From assembly GCF_002994745.2 (NCBI RefSeq), contig NC_037092.1, positions 83,744,824 through 83,808,823 on the forward strand: a stretch of DNA of 64,000 nt, read 5' to 3'. Source of the DNA: Rosa chinensis (Eukaryota > Streptophyta > Magnoliopsida > Rosales > Rosaceae). The stretch's first letter is position 1. Each line of letters begins with the position of its first letter. The position numbers and the translations under genes were made by a program. The notes under the pieces were generated by a model that saw only the letters and a program-made list of their open reading frames with translations, was not told the origin of the DNA and ran no database searches. Below, one piece after another: positions 28,276 through 40,733 of this stretch.

Positions 28276-29189
28276 GTAGGTGACTGTCTCTGCCTTTTCA
28301 AATCTTCTGATCCATCCTTTCCTCTACCTTTTCATTTGTCTAGATCTGGGCGTAACAATAAGGACCCAGACGAGGTGCCAGTTTGGTCGGGGCAACTCCA
28401 GTCGAGGATTGGTGATAGGAGCATTTTAATGTGACGTTTTAATTGTTATTTCCTCATATTTACTTAGTTATTTCCTTTAATAAATCCTTCTTCTTTAGGA
28501 AAGTTACTATTTTTAGGAAGTTTCTACTTTTAGTAATAGTTTCTATTTTCAAGTCCTATGGAGGCCCAAGAACCTTCTAGGTTAATATGGATTTCGGCAA
28601 ACTGGTGAAAGCCCACTTGATTTTGGGTTGTTGGACATATTGGAGATACTTTTGGGGGATTAAATTTGATTTTGCCGAATTATCAAGAGGAAGATCACAA
28701 AGACAACGTGAAAATCAAAGGATGATAAAAAAAGCGTTGGAGAATATCAAGGGAGAGTTTCAAGGAAGGGTGGAGTGTGTGCAACAAGATAAGGCTCAAA
28801 ACAAGTCCATATTCGTTCCTCAATTTCCTCAAGATATGTTGGCCGAAATTAAGGCATTAAAATCTGCAGTACTAATGTGAAAATCAAGAGAAAATCAAGG
28901 GGAGGACATTAAGGATAAAGCCATGGAGAGATTTAAGGGAGAAAAATGTCCAAAATGCGTCCAAATACGTTGTCTAGGTTCATGCCTAAATATTTGGCCG
29001 AAAATTGTGAATAAAATCATATTAAATCATTGGAAATTCAGCAACAATATATTAGGGATTTATTTTGGAGCTTTTTGATTGGTTGGATGACACAACATAG
29101 CTGACGTGGCGCTACGTGATTGGTCGAAGCTAAGTGGCATTATTGGATAATTCTTTGGGAAATTAAAAGAAGGATCATGAAGCTTGGCC

Positions 29190-29297
29190 ATCCCCCTATA
29201 TAAACCCCCCTATGCTAGACGTTTTACACACATTCTCATTCCCATCCCCCTATATAAACCCCCCTATGCTAGACGTTTTACACACATTCTCATTCAG
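29190..29297 (+). repeat. 54-bp tandem duplication carrying the LTR TATA box
   Basis: The block ATCCCCCTATATAAACCCCCC through ACACACATTCTCATTC occurs twice, at 29190-29243 and 29244-29297. Each has a TATATAAA box followed by the same presumed start region, so this solo LTR carries a doubled core promoter. Confidence 0.85.
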
Positions 29298-30154
29298 AAA
29301 ATCCTCCATAACATCATAAGCTCTCCCTCCCTCTCCAATCTCTAGTTGCAAGTTCCGTGTTTTCAAGCAAGGAGAGGAAGAAGAAGAAGGAGCCGTGAAG
29401 ACATAGCCTCCATCATCCACCTTGAAGACTTGCTTCCAAGATTCAAGATCCCAACGTTCAAGCTTTCCATCTCCATCTCCATCTCCATTCACGGTGTATT
29501 TATTCTTTTTCCTTGTAACCTTTTTGGTTTCCTTGTTTGATTTCGTAGGAATTTGTTTCTAGTTAACAATAATGTTTAGGGCAAAGTTTAAGCCCAATTT
29601 CTATGTTTAAATAAAGTTTTCGAATTCTATAATTGTGATTCTAAGTTGCTTATGTGAGTTTGTTCGATTGAATTTGCTTGATAGAAAACTTTTATATGTT
29701 TATCTTATTTGGGTCGACACTTATAGGATTTGCATGTAATTGGTGCTAGATTTAGGTAAACGAATCACCCAATAGTTTTGTGAACCTAAATCACAAGTAG
29801 TAAAGGCTTTGGACAAAGGTCGAATTCAATTGAAGAGGATTGCAAATAGGTGAACTTATTCATACTAGGTTGTGCACTTAAGTTGATAACCTTTCTCTAC
29901 GCTTCTTGCGTTGAACATGTTTTGATTAGCTAGATTTCTAGACTTTGATTGTATGTTTTATAGGATTGATCTAGGTGCTTTCACTTAGGTTAATTAGTAA
30001 AGGAAAGTAAAATATGGGAAATCATTTGCGTTGAATGTTTCACATGATCAACTTTTTTCTCATGACTTAGATGATCAATTATAGGATTTGAATTGAATTT
30101 AATCATATGGAATTGGTTTTGATATTTGTTTCTTACGTTTTATTCATGTACATG

Positions 30155-32830
30155 TGATAGGACCCGCCCCGGATTTCACGCTGAAATCCGAAGTGACCCT
30201 ACGGGGCCCACCTTAGAAGAAATTCTACCAAAAATTTGGCGGAACTTCCCCTAAAATGGGCTACCCAAACCTGTAGAAAATATTTACACTTCTTGATCAA
30301 TTCATCCTTATACTCCTGGAGCCACCTTGCTCCCCAAATCAACATCAGTCTCCAATTCACAACACGCACATCTCAACTCGAATAGCATAAATCCCATAGG
30401 TAATCAGAGCAATTCTAACAGAAAGATATAACAGGACAACCTAATTCAAAGGCAGATGCGGAAGCCATGCTGTGGACTATGCCTCAACTCCGTGTACGCC
30501 CGACCTCAACCAATTCGTCTGCAAACTGGGCATTTGAAACCGAAGGGCCCAGGAGAAAGTACATAAAATACGTTAGCGTGAGTGGACAAAAAGAAACAAT
30601 TTTTAAACCAAATGGATTTTATACTTGCCCACATTTATTTCTTTAAAAAATTCCCGATGCATGCAATGATTAACAAAAATAAAATAAGAGGTGTTCCGCT
30701 CATGAATGCCGACTAGCCCCGCTAGTCACAAACGAATAAAAGAAAAGGTTGAAACTCTAGTACTCAAGGAAATAAAACCAGCCCCGCTGGCTAAAATAAA
30801 TCGGACTAGCCCCGCTAGTCGAAAATAGTATAATGAGTAGGGGAAGACGATAGCCATACGAGTGAGCCTCCCAGGCTCGGGTGATAGCCTCCCAGGCTAA
30901 AATACTCCCGTAATATACCCTTACGCCACTAAGTGTAGCGATAGGATACCGGGCTACAGAATTACTGTCACAGAGACAGTAACCTGCGCCACAGAGGCGG
31001 AGGGCTACGGTGATCCCATCACCGCGCCACAAAGGCGGAAAATCAATGCTAGCAATGATAAGTCACCCAAAGTATGGCAAAAGAAATCCGAAAACCAAGT
31101 AAATCCATAAATACATAAGGCTTCCCCATCTCTTACAAATGAATTTCCAACGACGTGTCCCACACGTCAGGAGTATCTCAAATCAATAGCAGAACGGCGA
31201 GATCAAACAAAATCATAGTTCTCAAACCGAAATCATTACTAAGGCATTCCCAATGCCAAAACCAAAGATCGAATAAATAAACAAGAATTAATTCGATCGA
31301 AATCCCATTTCGAAAATCTTTCAGAAATCTCAAATCGACGAATAGAATCATAATATAAATAGCATAAATTCAGAAATCACCTCGGAAATAAATAAATAAA
31401 AGAAAATAAGCATAATCCAATGACGTGACCCCGCAAGCCATAAAACCTTCAAATAAACAAATATCCAAAACCATTCCTGAAATTAACCATATGCTCGGGA
31501 AATTAATACGATAAACAAATTATAACCTCGGAATCAATTAAATAAATGCATGCATCATTCTTTGAAAAATAAAAGTCCACTCACAGTACTATTCCGACGA
31601 TCACGCATTCGTGTTCCGTCATCGAGCAATAACTCGGTACGTCGTCCTGTACACAATTATATTCCGTGAATAATTCTTCAATAATTTAATACAATTCCTA
31701 AAATCAATTACGCATAATTTCACCTCCCAATTCTCCTCGGATTTAGCCCAAATTATACCACTAATACCAATTCGTTAATTTAAAGGTTCCAAGGCAGAAC
31801 CGAGAGATATCCGACTGTCGGATTCTCGTAATTCGATAATCGAAACCTAAACTTCAAAATTCATAAATAATTCCAAGTTTCTCCAAAAATTACCAAACTT
31901 CACATACAAGCTCTACACAATTTATAGGATTTAATGGGCTAAAAACCGGAATTAAAACACTTCCTTACGCGCCTTCACGCGCCACCTACAGTGGCGGCGC
32001 GTGGGGCTCACGCGCCGGTGGCCACCACCTCCAATGGTCACCAAATTTCAGCAGCGCCACCTACTCATCAGACCCAACATTTTTCTCAACCACAACACAA
32101 TCCAATTTTACCTTTAAGAGCTCCAATTCGACCGGTGAAAAATTTCCAGAAAAATCCCAAACCCTAGGATCGGGCTTTCCTTGATTCTCCTTCCACGCTG
32201 CAAATCGCGGCTCAAGGCTAGGGGGGAAATGATCCTTGGCAAAAACCCCACCTTCGACGCCGGTTTGGTGGCCGGAGAAGGCCGGAAATGGCTGAATCGC
32301 CGGAAAAGCTCAAACTGCCCCCGTGAGGTTCCTTGCTTCGATCCGGTGTTTTCCGGCCAAATCGCCGAAACACAAGGGCACTAGCGTCAAGAGGAGGAAG
32401 AGGCGATCACGTGGTGGCCGGTTGCCCACCGGTTAATGGTCGGACGGCGGCGAATCGAAGGGGAGAAGAAATCACCCGAAGAGGAAAGGGGAGAGATCGG
32501 GGGAGAGGAGAGAGAAAGGTGGGTTTTCGGATTTGGAAACCTACCACAGTAAATTTTCATTATTTATACCAATTTCTACCTTGAACAGTAACTTTACCTT
32601 TTCTCTGATAACTTTCGCATATGAACTCCGATTTTTACGTACCACATATGCACGCGCTCGCTTTAACGCCCTCTACAACTTTCATGAAGAAAACTTTCTC
32701 AAATTTTGACCCGAACAAAAGTCAACAATTTAGGGCCACTAAAGTTACCGAAAAAGAGTAAAGGTAAAACAAATTGTCGTTCACTGTCCAACAACTAGTA
32801 AACCGGTGAATTTAGGTTCAGGACGTTATA
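30155..32830. mobile_element. Solo LTR family S, copy 1 (2,676 bp), nested
   Basis: The element runs from TGATAGGACCCGCCCCGG to AGGACGTTATA and is flanked by the 5-bp duplication ACATG (30150-30154 and 32831-32835). It shares landmarks with the element at 35227-38154: a GTGGCCGG-rich stretch, GGGTTTTCGGATTTGGAAA, CGCATATG followed by CTCCGATTTT, and CTACAACTTTCATGAAG followed by AAAGTCAAC. Termini are TG...TA rather than the usual TG...CA. Length and base content suit a chromovirus-type long LTR; no coding interior was seen. A short repeated motif GACTAGCCCCGCTAGTC lies at 30708-30821. Confidence 0.75.
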
Positions 32831-33082
32831 ACATGTGTTTTTACATTTTCTTCATTTTGTTTAGTTTAATTTTAGAAACCATAATTCTTAAACCCCCCTT
32901 TTATTTCGTTATTTGTATATATTCTTTTTGTAAATTTTTACTTTATACTTTAATTCTTTACTTGTTTTTGCAATTACATGTGTACCCTCAATCCCCGGCT
33001 AGAACGATCCCTGCTTATTCTATACTGACAACTACATTTTGCAGGGCTAAATTGCCCGCTTACTTTCAGTGTTATCAATTGT

Positions 33083-33660
33083 ATTTGATATGGCACAAAG
33101 ATGAGATGTTGAAAGTGCGGCGGTGCTCTCGGTGATTTCAGAGGCAAGGATGCAAGCTATGTAGCCAACCGGAATGGCCTGGACAGCACCTATCACGGCC
33201 TCGACCTCGACCTCTAGATCGGTCCTAATGACGGAAGTCTCAACAAGTGCTTGGCGGAGAGGTAGTCCGTCACAGTTAATGTCATCGGAGATCGATCCCA
33301 TCACTCCCATGGTAGCTGACACTGGCTTGTTGGCGATGCGGTGGCTTTGTATGGTGATGGTGGCTGACGTTGCTAGGCCAACATGGCTCGAGGGTCGGCT
33401 CTGGATCAGCAATGGTAAGATAGGTGCGATGCAATGAGTGCTAGAAGTGTAGAAATGGCTGCCGAAGTTGGTCGCGCGGAGATATGTCAAGGCACCAAAA
33501 AGGCGTTGGGTGTCCAAAGTAGATCTGACCGTGGTGTTGTGCTTACTTGAGGCCCAAATTAGGAGTTGTTGGTTGGGTTTGATTTCTCCATGGGGCTGGA
33601 TAGCTTGGAAATGGGCTCAACGTACTAGTACTAAAGAAATCCTTGGCAAATTATGAGCCA
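33083..33660. other. Low-copy sequence with an unrecognised long frame
   Basis: A 156-codon open frame on the minus strand (33517-33047) and an 87-codon frame on the plus strand (33174-33437) overlap here. Neither shows a domain I recognise, and the minus frame runs into the solo LTR, so its C-terminus is not natural. GC content is higher than in the surroundings. This may be a captured or decayed gene fragment. Confidence 0.3.
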
Positions 33661-34597
33661 AAGAAGCAGCATGTGCGACCTTTGGGTTCCCAAAATCAGA
33701 CTCTATGAACCAAGTTTACTGTTGATAATGTGTTTAAACCTAATGAAGGGCATGGAAAAGATGTAATTTTTTTTTCATTGGCCTATAACTATGTCCTAGT
33801 TTATCGTAGTTGATAGGCTTACTTGAATAAGTGAGCACTAGATGTCTAATGAATGGTATAGTACTATGTACCATGTGATACCTCCAGAACCTCTTGTCTA
33901 TCTTTAAATGGTAGCGGAGGGGTAGGGATGTCAATGGGTCGTGTCGGGTTGAGTTCGTGTCGGGTCAAGATATTTGTGGTGTCGCAAGATATAAACCCAA
34001 ACCCAACCCATTTAATAATCGTGTCAAAAATTTAAACCCAAACCCAACCTATTTATTAAACAGGTCACCCGTTTCCAACCCCTTAACCCATTTAATAAAT
34101 AGGTCGTGTTTTGTTACATAAAATGACCCATTTAAGCATTAACAATGAGATCCATTTAACTAAAAAAATATATAAATTGATTAAATTCACTAAAAACTCC
34201 ACAAGACAAAAAATATAAATAATTATATAGAATTTATAAATAATTCAATCCAATAATTAAAAAGCGAAATATTTCAAATTGTCTAATCCTATGATCAAAT
34301 ACTCCAAACGTCCAAAATTTCAAGAAGAAACATAGCACAATCAGGTTATACGGGTTCACTTCGTGTTGGCGGGTTGACCCGTGGCCGACCCACTTATTAA
34401 ATGGGTCATGGCGGGTTGTCCCACCACCAACCCGCTTTTTAATCGTGCGGGTTCAACCCGCTTTATTTAGTGGGGGCTTCGAGTCGTGTTATCGGGTCGT
34501 GTCAGAATTGACAGCCCTATGGAGGGGTATGTAATGGCCATTCTGGCTTGAGTTTATTAATGACAATCATTGGTGGATTGATTTAAAAAAAAGGGAT
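33661..34597 (+). mobile_element. Probable LINE 3' tail, split by a hAT MITE
   Basis: The sequence ends GGTATGTAATGGCCATTCTGG, GTTTATTAATGACAATCATTG and an A-run at 34587-34594. A similar tail is at about 56500-56555 (GTATGTAATGGTCTTCTTG). The MITE at 33923-34519 interrupts it. No coding part is left. Confidence 0.4.
33923..34519. mobile_element. hAT-type MITE (597 bp)
   Basis: The termini are TAGGGATGTCAATGGG and, on the complement of the right end, TAGGGCTGTCAATTC. The 8-bp target duplication is CGGAGGGG (33915-33922) and TGGAGGGG (34520-34527), with one mismatch. The interior repeats GGGTCGTGTCGGGTT-like blocks near both ends, in inverted orientation. There is no transposase. The termini are related to those of the element at 484-1068. 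Confidence 0.82.
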
Positions 34598-35221
34598 TAT
34601 ATTTCCTTGAATATAAATATATACAGGCGCTTGATAATTTTGTTTTGTGCATTTTATAGGATTGCATTTTTCAGTTATATTTTAACAATCAAACCTTTTA
34701 ATTTTCATTTATTGACTGTGCTTGCCAAAATTTAGCCGAGTAAAAAATATTAAAGTACTTAATTTGGATAATATATGTTTGCAAAGATTGATCGAGTTAA
34801 ATATGTTTAATGTAAATCGTCTATTATTGTAACAATTATTGATGCCTAAAATAGCATTAAGTAGTTGACATTAACCCTAGCCAATTGGTTAATTAATCAA
34901 TGCTTAATTGGTTAATTAAAGCACGATAATTTTGTCCTTTTGTCGAGAATTCTGAATTTCACCATTTAGCATCGTTTTTGTGTCCATTTTCACGACTCCG
35001 CTTATTTCCTACAAAATAAATAAAAAACAATTAATTACATATTAATTTACGTGGGGATTGACTTATTTATAGTGTTTTAGATATAATTACACGCATATAA
35101 ATGCGCATAATCAGTGAAGAGTTGAGAGCTCCGGCGACGGGATCATCTAGTGCTACGAAATTCTGTGTTCAAAGGTCAACTAGCGGAAGTCAGGTTCTGC
35201 AGCATGACAGAGAGAAGGAGA
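34598..35221. other. No gene recognised
   Basis: AT-rich sequence. At 35100-35220 it becomes purine-rich (GAGAGCTCCGGCGACGGG, then GAGAGAAGGAGAGAGGA), and the same GGAAGGAGGG character resumes at 38155 beyond the solo LTR. The two flanks were therefore once continuous. This could be the leader of a lost gene or element. Confidence 0.4.
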
Positions 35222-35226
35222 GAGGA

Positions 35227-38154
35227 TGTCACGCCCCTAATTTCGAATAAAGAAATTCGAATTCGAAACGCGATAACTTAACCAATTGCCTGAAATACAT
35301 ATGAACTTTTTCAATTTAATTCGAGCAACCACATAACCAAAACATAATGTCAATAAAAACTCAATCATTCAAGTCGAATATTACATCATCAAGTATTTAC
35401 AAAACTAGAGAGAAATGAAATACAAAAGTAAGAGTTCACTAGGAGCCTACGACAAACAGCAGTACGATAACAAAATAGGTTATGAACTTGACACTGCTGC
35501 ACTATACTCCTCGATCTCAGCCCTGGTGGTCCTGATATGCAAGAATGACCGCTACATCGTACCAAGGAATAGTGCACCGGGTTGCAACCAACAAACCCGG
35601 TAAGCTTTTGAAGCTCGTATGAGTAATCTCAATTAAAATGACTCAAGTCACGCATACTTATAATTTCTCAGCTCGTGAGATAAATTAAAGCAACAATATT
35701 TAACTCCACAAACACAACCAAACATACAATCACACTAGGTAAAAATTAGTAATCCCTGCATAGAAAATTAGTTCAGGAGATTAGGTTAAAACAACCAATT
35801 CAAAAGGCAGTAATCTCTGCATATAACTTAGTTCAGGAAATTGCATTAAAATCAAACTATTCAAATAAAACTGAAATCAATAATAAAATCAAACAATTTA
35901 AATAAAGCAGAAACCACCCTTTCAACTCCATTAAGACGATCCCACAAAATTACTCGTTTTCAAAACTCGATAACCTTACCTCATAAGGGTGACATACATC
36001 ACTAAAGTGACAAAATCATATTATTTTCAACTCACAATTTAATATGAAATCAAATCCCTCCTCGGATAATTAAAGAAGAATACACCCCAAATTCTCTTTT
36101 AGAAACGTTACTCATGAGTCGCAACTAACCTGCTTGTTACCCCCATGATATACATTGACAGACAGACTAGAACTCTAACTTAATCGTAACCATACCCCGC
36201 CAAGGGCATGGTTCCGATAACCCACCCTCGGTCACTACTGTGGCCCTCCATACAAGACCAAAACATATAAAAAGTCACACAAGACTTAAAATGTTACATT
36301 ACCTCAACACTTTCCAGAACAATATAATCTATAACAAATATTGTTTTCAAAGCTCAACTCCCATTTCAAAAACAATACAGAAATCAATTTTGAAATATTG
36401 TTTTCACACCACAAACCACCAACACAATTTAATAAGTTACTCTCAATTACGAAACGTCAATAATATAATTGTTTCCATTCAAAAGAACTAAAACTCATTC
36501 ATTTCCTTGCAAAATTATATCACAACCATAGCAACATCGAATTCACCTAACATGTTAATTCCACCTCATTACACAACTGCACCAATATATATTCCACATA
36601 AATAAATAAATAAATATATATACACACACACACACATAGTCATCCGGTCTGGAATGCTACTAATACCAATTATAGTCCACGTATTAAAACCAAGAAATTC
36701 ATTTTATACTTAAATTCATTTTTTTACCTGTGAGCCGTAGCCCTATGAACCGTAGTCGATCGAGTTCATATTATTTTAAACAAATTTTTATTTTCGAAAA
36801 CGATTCACAATTATCAATCAATTCCGACAATTAAATAACTCGATTCGTAAATGAACCACGTGAGATTTACGCACCTCAAAATCCTGCTGCGTCTTCTCTT
36901 ACAGGAGATAATGTATCAAATATGCTCATTCAGTCACCTAAGTACAATACGATCTTAACTTAGTATGCGAATCAAAAATGATTGATTATATTTCGAACTC
37001 CCATTTGCCCTAAAATTCTGAAAGTAATGCCGATTGAGGCGAAACTTCATCCGAAACCACCCGAGGTCTCCGGAATACTTATACGATCAACATATCAAAA
37101 CTACAAGTCGATCGGATGGTTGAATCCACACGGATTGAAAACTGATCGAACCGAAAACCCTAAAATTCATAACTTAATCATGCGATCTCCAAAAATTATG
37201 CATTGTACATCAATACGATCGTATCAGTGTGTAGATTTAAAAGAGGAACATAAATTGTTCTTGGGGGTGGCCGGAAGTGGCCGGAAACCACCACCACAGT
37301 GGCGACGCCACTGCCGGCACAAAGTCAAATTTTAACAAAACTTCCAACACAAAAGTTCTTCATCTCAACTCCAATTACAACTTTCATAACTACACTAATT
37401 CAAATTATAAGCCAATTGTCAAATTTTACCTCGATAGCTTTGAAATCTGAAGAACCCTAGTTTCCCAATCTTCAAAATTCGAGCTCCAAAGGTTGAATCG
37501 TTGCAAGCCACCTTGGGAGAATCCTTCCCTAGCCTCTGGGTGACAAAACCCCTCAAGAAACTCCTGCAATGGTGGATGGAGGAGGGAGAACCAAAAGGGA
37601 CGATTTCGTCCCCATCGTGGCTTCTTCTCGGCTTTGCAGCGCCCACCACAGCTCGTCTCATGCTCGATAGTTACCACAGACCTCTAGAGCTAGGAGATCA
37701 AGGTGAGCAAAACCCACTTTGAATCGCGTCCTATGGTGGCCGGAGGAAGGACACCGATGCCGGCGAAGGTGGAAGAGCATCTCAGGCTCTGGGAGAGAGA
37801 AAGAGGGGCGGGTTTCCGTTTTTGGAAATCTGTCCTTCTTTGCAATTTTTGCACAATTTCGACCTTAATACTAAAATGGAAAATTTTCCCGAATGCGATA
37901 ACTTCTTCAAACTAACTCTGATTTTCGAGTTTCGCATATGTACGAACTCATATCGACGCGCTCTACTACTTTCATGAAGGAATTTTTCATAGAATCCAAA
38001 CGTACAAAAGTCAACTCTTGAGACGAAGCATTCCAAGCGAATAATTGTTCGAAATACTTTTTGCTCCACCCTCGAACCACGAAATCGTGTTATCGAACAC
38101 TTTAATAGTTCCCCAAACATTTAGGACTTAATAACAAATTTCTGGGGTCTTATA
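35227..38154. mobile_element. Solo LTR family S, copy 2 (2,928 bp)
   Basis: It starts TGTCACGCCCCTAATTTCG and ends GGGGTCTTATA. The 5-bp target duplication GAGGA is at 35222-35226 and 38155-38159. It shares the right-half landmarks of copy 1 at 30155-32830 (GGTGGCCGGA, GTTTTTGGAAATCTG, TTTCGCATATGTACG, CTACTTTCATGAAGG, AAAGTCAAC). The TGTCACGCCCC start is common in chromovirus LTRs. Short frames inside (for example 36982-37335 and 37426-37677) are not convincing genes. Confidence 0.78.
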
Positions 38155-38159
38155 GAGGA

Positions 38160-38202
38160 AGGAGGGAGGGACGGAGGGACGGAGGGACGGAGGGAGGGAG
38201 GG

Positions 38203-38283
<81 letters not shown>
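38160..38283. repeat. GGGA/GA microsatellite
   Basis: A GGAGGGACGGAGGG-type run grades into an uninterrupted (GA)n tract of about 80 bp (38204-38284). Confidence 0.95.
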
Positions 38284-38286
<3 letters not shown>

Positions 38287-38399
38287 AGGGTTCCCTTTCC
38301 TTTATATACCACTCCAGATGAAATCTAAAATTTGGCTAAATGGAGGGAAGTGAAAATTGAAAATTTAGCCAAGTGTTAAAACCAATTCTAAGGCGCTAG

Positions 38400-38857
38400 A
38401 ATATTAAACCCTAGAACTCAGACAACATCAATTCAAGTACATTGTCAGAAAGAGAGTGGCATAACAGACAACTAAAAACTGCTGTATGAAGCAAAACATT
38501 CAGACAACATATTTTTCAACCATTGTATTAGTAGTAATTGCAAAACAGAGAAATAAAAACTGTTGTGTGATTAAAACATGCAGACAACATCATTTGTCAA
38601 CCATTGTGTTAATCAACTTTAGACAACAGTTACAACAGCAATGTAATAACTGTTGTCTGAATTGATTGATTTAGACAACATTGAAAAAACAACCATTGTC
38701 TGAATTACAATTGCACAACAGCAATATGACAACTGTTGTCTAACTTGAAAATTTAGACGACAAAAAAATTATTGCTGTCGTCTGATGATTTGGGACGATA
38801 GTTAAAATTGCTAATGTCGTCTGATATGTGTTGTCTGATTACGATATTGGTGTAGTG
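38400..38857. mobile_element. CACTA terminus with subterminal repeats
   Basis: On the complement the right end reads CACTACACCAATATCG, a CACTA terminus. Inward are many copies of CAGACAACA/TGTTGTCTGA at about 35-70 bp spacing, the expected subterminal array. The opposite terminus was not found, so the element is truncated. The copia fragment begins directly after the terminus, indicating insertion into, or rearrangement with, that element. Confidence 0.7.
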
Positions 38858-40040
38858 AATGGTTGCTAGAGCATTGGTTTTGAGCACCAATCTTCCTGTT
38901 TCTGCTTGGGGCTATGCAATATTGCATGCAGTTGTGCTTATTCGTCTGAGACTCACTACCACTTAACCATTCTCTGCCTCTCAGCTAGTTACTGGGTATG
39001 AGCCTGATGTCTCACACTTACCCATATTTGGGTGTGCAGTTTATGTGCCAATTGTGCCCCCACAGCACACCAAATAGGTCCTCAAAGACGATTAGGCATT
39101 TATGTTGGATATGATTCTCCAACCATTACCCGCTATTTAGAACCCTTGACAGGCGATCTCTTTACTGCTAGATTTGCGGATTGTCATTTTGATGAGATAG
39201 TCTTCTCATTGTTAGGGGGAGATAAGAACAAAAATGTTCAACAAGAAGGACAAAAATAGTCGTGGTCTGTCCCCACTTTGTTTCATCTTGATCCCCAAAC
39301 CGCACAGTCTGACATTGAAGTGTGGCGAATACTCGATCTTCAGAACGTAGCAGATTCGATGTCTGATGCGTTTACTGCTATCATTAAAGTGATGAGATCA
39401 CACATACCTGTTGCAAACGTGCCTGCAAGGATTGATGTCTCTAAAAATAAAGGACATTACGTCACCGTCCCTGGGAATGGGCATGGTACCGCCATCCGTA
39501 ATGATGGTGATAGTGTTGTGGCTCAGGCCATGCCCCATCCGCGGAAGCGTGGGAGGCCCATAGGTTCGATGGATTCTCGCCCAAGAAAGAAAGCGAGTTT
39601 GGCACAAAATGATCCATTAATCATCAATATAAATAACCCGTCTCATGAATTACAGATTATGGTTATGTCCAAGAGACATCATTAGGAGATGTTCCAATGT
39701 CAGAACCAATTCCAGAGAATAGAGAGATCTCCATCAATTACACTAGTGTACATGAGCGTTGAATGGAAACTCTATTATTATTGATGATGCCCTAGCATGT
39801 TCTGTTACAAAGGGAATTATAAAGTATGATGATATCGAACCTCTCTTAGTTGAAGAATGTCAACAAAGAGCATATTGGCCTAAATGGAAAGATGCGATCT
39901 AGGCTGAACTGGATTCACTAACAAAGAGACAGGTATTTGGGCCAATGACGTTGACACCCTCAATGTAAAGCCTATTTGCCATAAATGGGTCTTTGTTAGA
40001 AAGCGTAATGAGAAGAATGAGGTTGTTAGATATAAATCCT
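38858..40040 (+). pseudogene. Ty1/copia pol fragment (integrase C-terminus into start of RT)
   Basis: Conceptual translation on the plus strand shows typical copia blocks: a LVTGYEPDVSHLPIFGC-like integrase segment, then RRLGIYVGYDS and ITRYLEP, a basic linker with HPRKRGRP, and finally the front of the reverse transcriptase (WKDAI, then WVFVRKRNEK-like sequence near 39988-40016). The open pieces lie at 39032-39259 and 39278-39685. Stops and frameshifts separate them, and both ends are missing. It is a dead remnant. Confidence 0.85.
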
Positions 40041-40733
40041 GCCTTGATGACCATGTTGGCAGCCGATCTTTCACAAACAAATACCATAGCCCAGGGTCCC
40101 TAATCCAATACCAGTAAAGATTAGAGGCCCCAAGCCTATCCAAAAAATGAGGAACATCCTAACAAATAGAGTGAGCCAGATACTAGACCCAAAAATGATA
40201 GTGGCCGGAATCCAAACCCAAAGCTGAGACCGGGTCAGAGTCCAGTGCCACAGCCCGCCGGGATCCCAAATTCAGATCCTCTTGCACCGCCGGCAAGACC
40301 CCTTGCCAGCAAAATTCGAACTCCAGACCTGCATCATCTCTACCAGAATCGAGCAACCCAGCCAAGGAGCAATCAATCTTGATCTCCCACCATTTGCGTA
40401 AAGAGAAGACCCAGCAACCGTCATCACCCAAAATCCAAAAACCCAAATCCGCCAATGACCGGATCTGTGTAATCAATCACCTGTGCAGACAGGTCACCAC
40501 AACTCCAACGCCCCTTCATCGGATTCCTTAAAGCAACCACCGATGACCCACTGAAGGAAGTCGTTGATGCATAACCTCGAGACGAGATCTTCGTCGCCAA
40601 ATATCCTTGAAATTGCGAACTACCACCACCGAATATGGAAAGCGATGAGAATAGCAAAGAACATATCGAAACTCATGAGTGACTCCATGAAGATGGAATA
40701 GGTACATGAACGGTTAACCCAAAAGGGTGCCGT
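40041..40733. other. Unclassified sequence between copia and GH1 relics
   Basis: Moderately GC-rich, with short open frames on the minus strand (40183-40657) that show no domain I recognise. The style (repeated CAACCCAGCCAAGG, GCCGGCAAGACCCC) resembles a LINE or gag leader, but this is not demonstrable. Confidence 0.3.

Larger units (their letters stand above)
28413..33077 (+). mobile_element. Solo LTR of an Athila/Tat-like element, split by another solo LTR
   Basis: It begins TGATAGGAGCATTTTAATG and ends TTTCAGTGTTATCA (TG...CA). The flanks ATTGG (28408-28412) and ATTGT (33078-33082) give a 5-bp target duplication with one mismatch. Without the nested element at 30155-32830 and its duplicated ACATG, the LTR is about 1.98 kb. 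The 3' part has the typical CCCGGCTAGAACGATCCCTGC segment. No internal gag-pol region follows, so it is probably a recombination product. Confidence 0.8.

Noticed and set aside
38121..38312. Ser-Leu repeat protein on the minus strand
   Set aside because: It is a translation of the (GA)n microsatellite and has no other support.
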